This document shows positions 61,468 to 64,000 of a stretch of 64,000 bases of DNA, piece by piece. The stretch is taken from the NCBI GenBank assembly GCA_016213775.1, contig JACQZR010000129.1, positions 1 to 64,000 on the forward strand, in the 5' to 3' direction. The position numbers and the translations under genes are program-made. Positions within the stretch are counted from its first letter, which is position 1. Each line of letters opens with the position of its first letter. The DNA is from Acidobacteriota bacterium. GTDB lineage: Bacteria; Acidobacteriota; Terriglobia; Bryobacterales; Bryobacteraceae. Under the pieces are notes generated by a model. The model ran no database searches. It was not told where the DNA came from and was given only the letters and a program-made list of their open reading frames with translations.

Positions 61468-64000
61468 ATGAGCCGTTTGTATCTCGCGATCCTTCTCTGC
61501 TGCCTGTTGCAGCCGTCCTGTTCTGTGGTCCGGCCTGACGCGAACACCCAACGCGGGATCTTCTCAAAGCGTGAGCCCATGCGCCCGCCCGAGGATCAGC
61601 CGGGTGAGGCTGCGGAGTACGCATTGCTGCGCATTTCGCCGGATGGCGCGCCCGTGCCGGTTTCGCGCTATCACCAGGCGATCGGGCGGATGAAACGCAT
61701 GGGACGGTATTCGACAGCGTTGCGGCGGAAGCTGGATTCGAAGGCTCGGGAGCTCACGGTGGGCGCGTGGACGCAGCTTGGTCCGGGGAACTTCGGCGGA
61801 CGGACGCGCGCACTGCTGGTGCATCCGGAAGACCCCCAGATTCTCTATGCGGGCGCGGTGGCGGGAGGAATCTGGCGGTCCACCAATGGCGGCAATGCGT
61901 GGACGCCGCTTGGCGATTTCCTTCCATTTTTGAGTGTCAGCACGCTGGCGATGGATTCCCGCGATTCGCGGGTAATCTATGCCGGGACCGGCGAAGGCTT
62001 CCTGAATGGCGACGGGCTGCGCGGTGGGGGCATCTACCAGACCGCTGACGGCGGGGACTCCTGGACTCTGCTGGAGTCCACGAAAACGAGCGATTTCTTT
62101 TTCACACAGAAGATCGCGATCAGCCCGAATGATCCACGGCGGCTCTACGCGGCCACGAACGCGGGTCTCATGGTTTCCTCCGATCGAGGCGAGTCGTGGA
62201 CGCTGGCGATCGACCGGCGGGCCCCCAACACCGGCTGCCACGACATCGTCCTGCGCACCGACATGGCACGCGACTTCGCCATTGTGTCCTGCGGCATTTC
62301 GAGAAGCGCGCTCATTGGGGCAACGAACCGGAATCTGTTTGGGGCGGCCTTGGATCTGCAAAGTCCGGGGACTATTTTCCGCAATCCGGATGTAGCGTCC
62401 GGCGCGCCGTGGACCGCCGTGTTGACCGATCCGAACATGGCTCGTGTGTCGCTGGCTTTTGCGCCCTCGGATCAGAACGTCGTCTATGCGCTGGCTTCCA
62501 GCAATCAGGACGGGCCGTATCGCGATGGGATGCTTGCCTTCTACCGATCGCTGAGCGGCGGCGAACTCGGCACGTGGCAGGCGCGCGTACGGAACACGGA
62601 TACGAACAAGCTGAACACGCTGCTGCTGACCAATCCCTTTATTGCCCAGTGCACATCAGGGACGCCGAACAGCCAGGGCCCCTATGACAACGTGATCGCC
62701 GTGGATCCGATGGATGCCAACCGCGTCTGGGCCGGCGGCATCGATCTGATGCGGTCCGATGACGGAGGCGCCAATTGGGGCTTGGCTTCGTTCTGGTGGA
62801 CGGATGCCTCCGCCCATGCTGATCATCACGCCATTGTGTTCCACCCCAACTATAACGGTGTCACGAATCAGATCGTGTTTAACTCGAACGACGGCGGCGT
62901 CTACCGCAGCGACAATGCGCGGGCCGCAACCGCTACGGGGCCTTCGGCGGCGTGTAACCCGGACAATTCGGCCATCCGGTGGAGGTCACTGAACAATGGG
63001 TATGTGGTGGCGCAGTTCTATCACGGGTCGGTGTTTCCAGGCGGGCATCTGTATGTGGGTGGGCTCCAGGACAACGGCAGCGTGGTGGGAAGCGATACGC
63101 GCGGTGTCGATCGCTGGAGCAGGGTACTGGGCGGCGACGGGACGTTCGCGCACATCAATCCGGAGGACCCGGCGAGTTTCTTTGTTTCGACCCCGGGGTT
63201 CGCGCTGGCGAAGACCAATGACGGCGGGGCAAGCTTCTTCAGTGCGCGCAGCGGCATCAGCGGAGACAGCGGTTTCCTGTTCAACACCCCGGTGGCGATG
63301 GACCCGCGTGAGCCACAGCGGATGTGGGCGGGCGGGACGTTTCTCTGGCGCACCACCAACGGCGCACAAAGGTGGGAGCGGGCGAGCGCGACGTTTCCCG
63401 ACGGAGTGGCTTCGTCGGTTGCGGTGTCTCCCTTCAACCCAAACCTGGTGCTGGCGGGGACGACGCGCGGGTGGATCCACAGGTTGGATTCGGCATTGAC
63501 AGCAGGCAGCAATACGGCGTGGCCGGGCGTGCAACCGCGGCTGGGGTTTGTTTCCGAAATCGTCTTTGATCCGGTGGATGCGATGACAGTGTACGCAGTC
63601 TATTCGACGTTCCTCCGCGACGCGGGTGAGGCGCACATTTATCGCAGCCGCGACCAGGGAGAGACGTGGGAGTCCATCGACGGCAGCGGCGATACGGCAA
63701 TTCCGGACATCCCGGTGTCGACGCTGGCAATTGATCCCAACGATACAAACATCCTGTATGCCGGAACAGATCTGGGTGTTTTTGTTTCGCTCGACGGCGG
63801 CGCCACGTGGCTGAAGGAGGAGATGGGCGCCCCCAACACCAGCATCTGGCACTTCACGGTGGCGCGCGCGGGGCGGTTCACCTGGCTCTATGCATTCACG
63901 CATGGACGCGGCGTCTGGCGGGTGCCGCTCAGCCAATCGGGAGCGGCGTGCAGCTACACGCTCTCTTCGCCGTCCACCCGGTTCAATGCCACCGGCGGAA
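61468..64000 (+). CDS. Secreted sortilin/BNR-type beta-propeller protein, C-terminus beyond the window
   Basis: 844 codons are visible, running off the right edge. A signal sequence (MSRLYLAILLCCLLQPSC) may be lipoprotein-like, but the lipobox is imperfect. Then come many propeller blades with the sialidase/sortilin pattern: AGGIWRSTNGGNAWTPLGDF, GGIYQTADGGDSWTLLESTK, SDRGESWTLAIDRR, WAGGTFLWRTTNGAQRWERA and IYRSRDQGETWESIDGSGDT. Each has the S/T-x-D-x-G-x-x-W box. An exposed glycan or peptide-binding role is inferred. The last residues (CSYTLSSPSTRFNATGG) begin another domain, an Ig-like or BACON-type repeat. Confidence 0.85.
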   Translation, partial: MSRLYLAILLCCLLQPSCSVVRPDANTQRGIFSKREPMRPPEDQPGEAAEYALLRISPDGAPVPVSRYHQAIGRMKRMGRYSTALRRKLDSKARELTVGAWTQLGPGNFGGRTRALLVHPEDPQILYAGAVAGGIWRSTNGGNAWTPLGDFLPFLSVSTLAMDSRDSRVIYAGTGEGFLNGDGLRGGGIYQTADGGDSWTLLESTKTSDFFFTQKIAISPNDPRRLYAATNAGLMVSSDRGESWTLAIDRRAPNTGCHDIVLRTDMARDFAIVSCGISRSALIGATNRNLFGAALDLQSPGTIFRNPDVASGAPWTAVLTDPNMARVSLAFAPSDQNVVYALASSNQDGPYRDGMLAFYRSLSGGELGTWQARVRNTDTNKLNTLLLTNPFIAQCTSGTPNSQGPYDNVIAVDPMDANRVWAGGIDLMRSDDGGANWGLASFWWTDASAHADHHAIVFHPNYNGVTNQIVFNSNDGGVYRSDNARAATATGPSAACNPDNSAIRWRSLNNGYVVAQFYHGSVFPGGHLYVGGLQDNGSVVGSDTRGVDRWSRVLGGDGTFAHINPEDPASFFVSTPGFALAKTNDGGASFFSARSGISGDSGFLFNTPVAMDPREPQRMWAGGTFLWRTTNGAQRWERASATFPDGVASSVAVSPFNPNLVLAGTTRGWIHRLDSALTAGSNTAWPGVQPRLGFVSEIVFDPVDAMTVYAVYSTFLRDAGEAHIYRSRDQGETWESIDGSGDTAIPDIPVSTLAIDPNDTNILYAGTDLGVFVSLDGGATWLKEEMGAPNTSIWHFTVARAGRFTWLYAFTHGRGVWRVPLSQSGAACSYTLSSPSTRFNATGG

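Overview
The window is GC-rich DNA from a bacterial chromosome, most likely an Acidobacteriota member of the Solibacter/Bryobacter type. That placement is an inference from gene content. The signs are a PadR regulator with a very long ADOP-type (MacB-like) permease, carboxypeptidase-regulatory/TonB-type proteins, a DUF1592/DUF1552 pair, several secreted sulfatases and oxidoreductases, a PEP-CTERM protein, a TPR serine/threonine kinase and a TPR-CHAT protein. No rRNA, complete tRNA, CRISPR array, intact transposase or prophage was seen.

Layout. Positions 1-6143 lie on the minus strand: a TonB-type protein fragment, an antitoxin with a wrecked PIN toxin, a secreted DUF1254/DUF1214-PQQ propeller fusion, an M23 peptidase and a one-pass membrane protein. 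Positions 6175-17086 hold malic enzyme (maeB), the PadR-permease pair, a two-domain cupredoxin, a beta-lactamase-like hydrolase and a lutABC operon coupled to a small outer-membrane-like protein. Positions 17102-18378 hold small toxin-antitoxin-like modules. Positions 18415-24362 hold the DUF1552/DUF1592 pair, a PhyH dioxygenase and a sulfatase. Positions 24363-25727 are gene-poor, with a start-less open frame and a small two-gene cassette. Positions 25728-35832 hold the kinase, a DUF3604 protein, an ADP-ribosylglycohydrolase-type protein, an esterase-like hydrolase, a Gfo/Idh/MocA oxidoreductase and the PEP-CTERM protein. Positions 35914-39785 hold a membrane protein and secA.

Positions 39840-41661 hold a three-gene TIGR04255 cassette with a large interrupted palindrome at its promoter. 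Positions 42599-48637 form a cell-surface cluster: an ECF sigma factor, a zinc-finger anti-sigma, a TPR-CHAT protease, an OmpA-like protein and small secreted proteins. Positions 48641-50997 encode an ABC exporter. Positions 51055-52894 are a graveyard of HicBA, ParDE and HigBA modules. Positions 53603-59205 encode a three-subunit xanthine dehydrogenase-family enzyme with a MoaD-like protein and a sulfatase. Positions 59206-59597 are a highly structured intergenic region with two micro-ORFs, each with a strong Shine-Dalgarno sequence, pointing away from a central hairpin. It is followed by trxA, glgA and a large secreted beta-propeller protein that runs off the right edge.

The genes suggest an aerobic heterotroph that handles sulfated and complex organic matter outside the cytoplasm, uses lactate, stores glycogen and carries much toxin-antitoxin debris. 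The observations I rate highest are the palindromic micro-ORF locus at 59282-59499, the repeated pattern of broken toxins beside intact antitoxins, and the TIGR04255 cassette with its operator-like palindrome.
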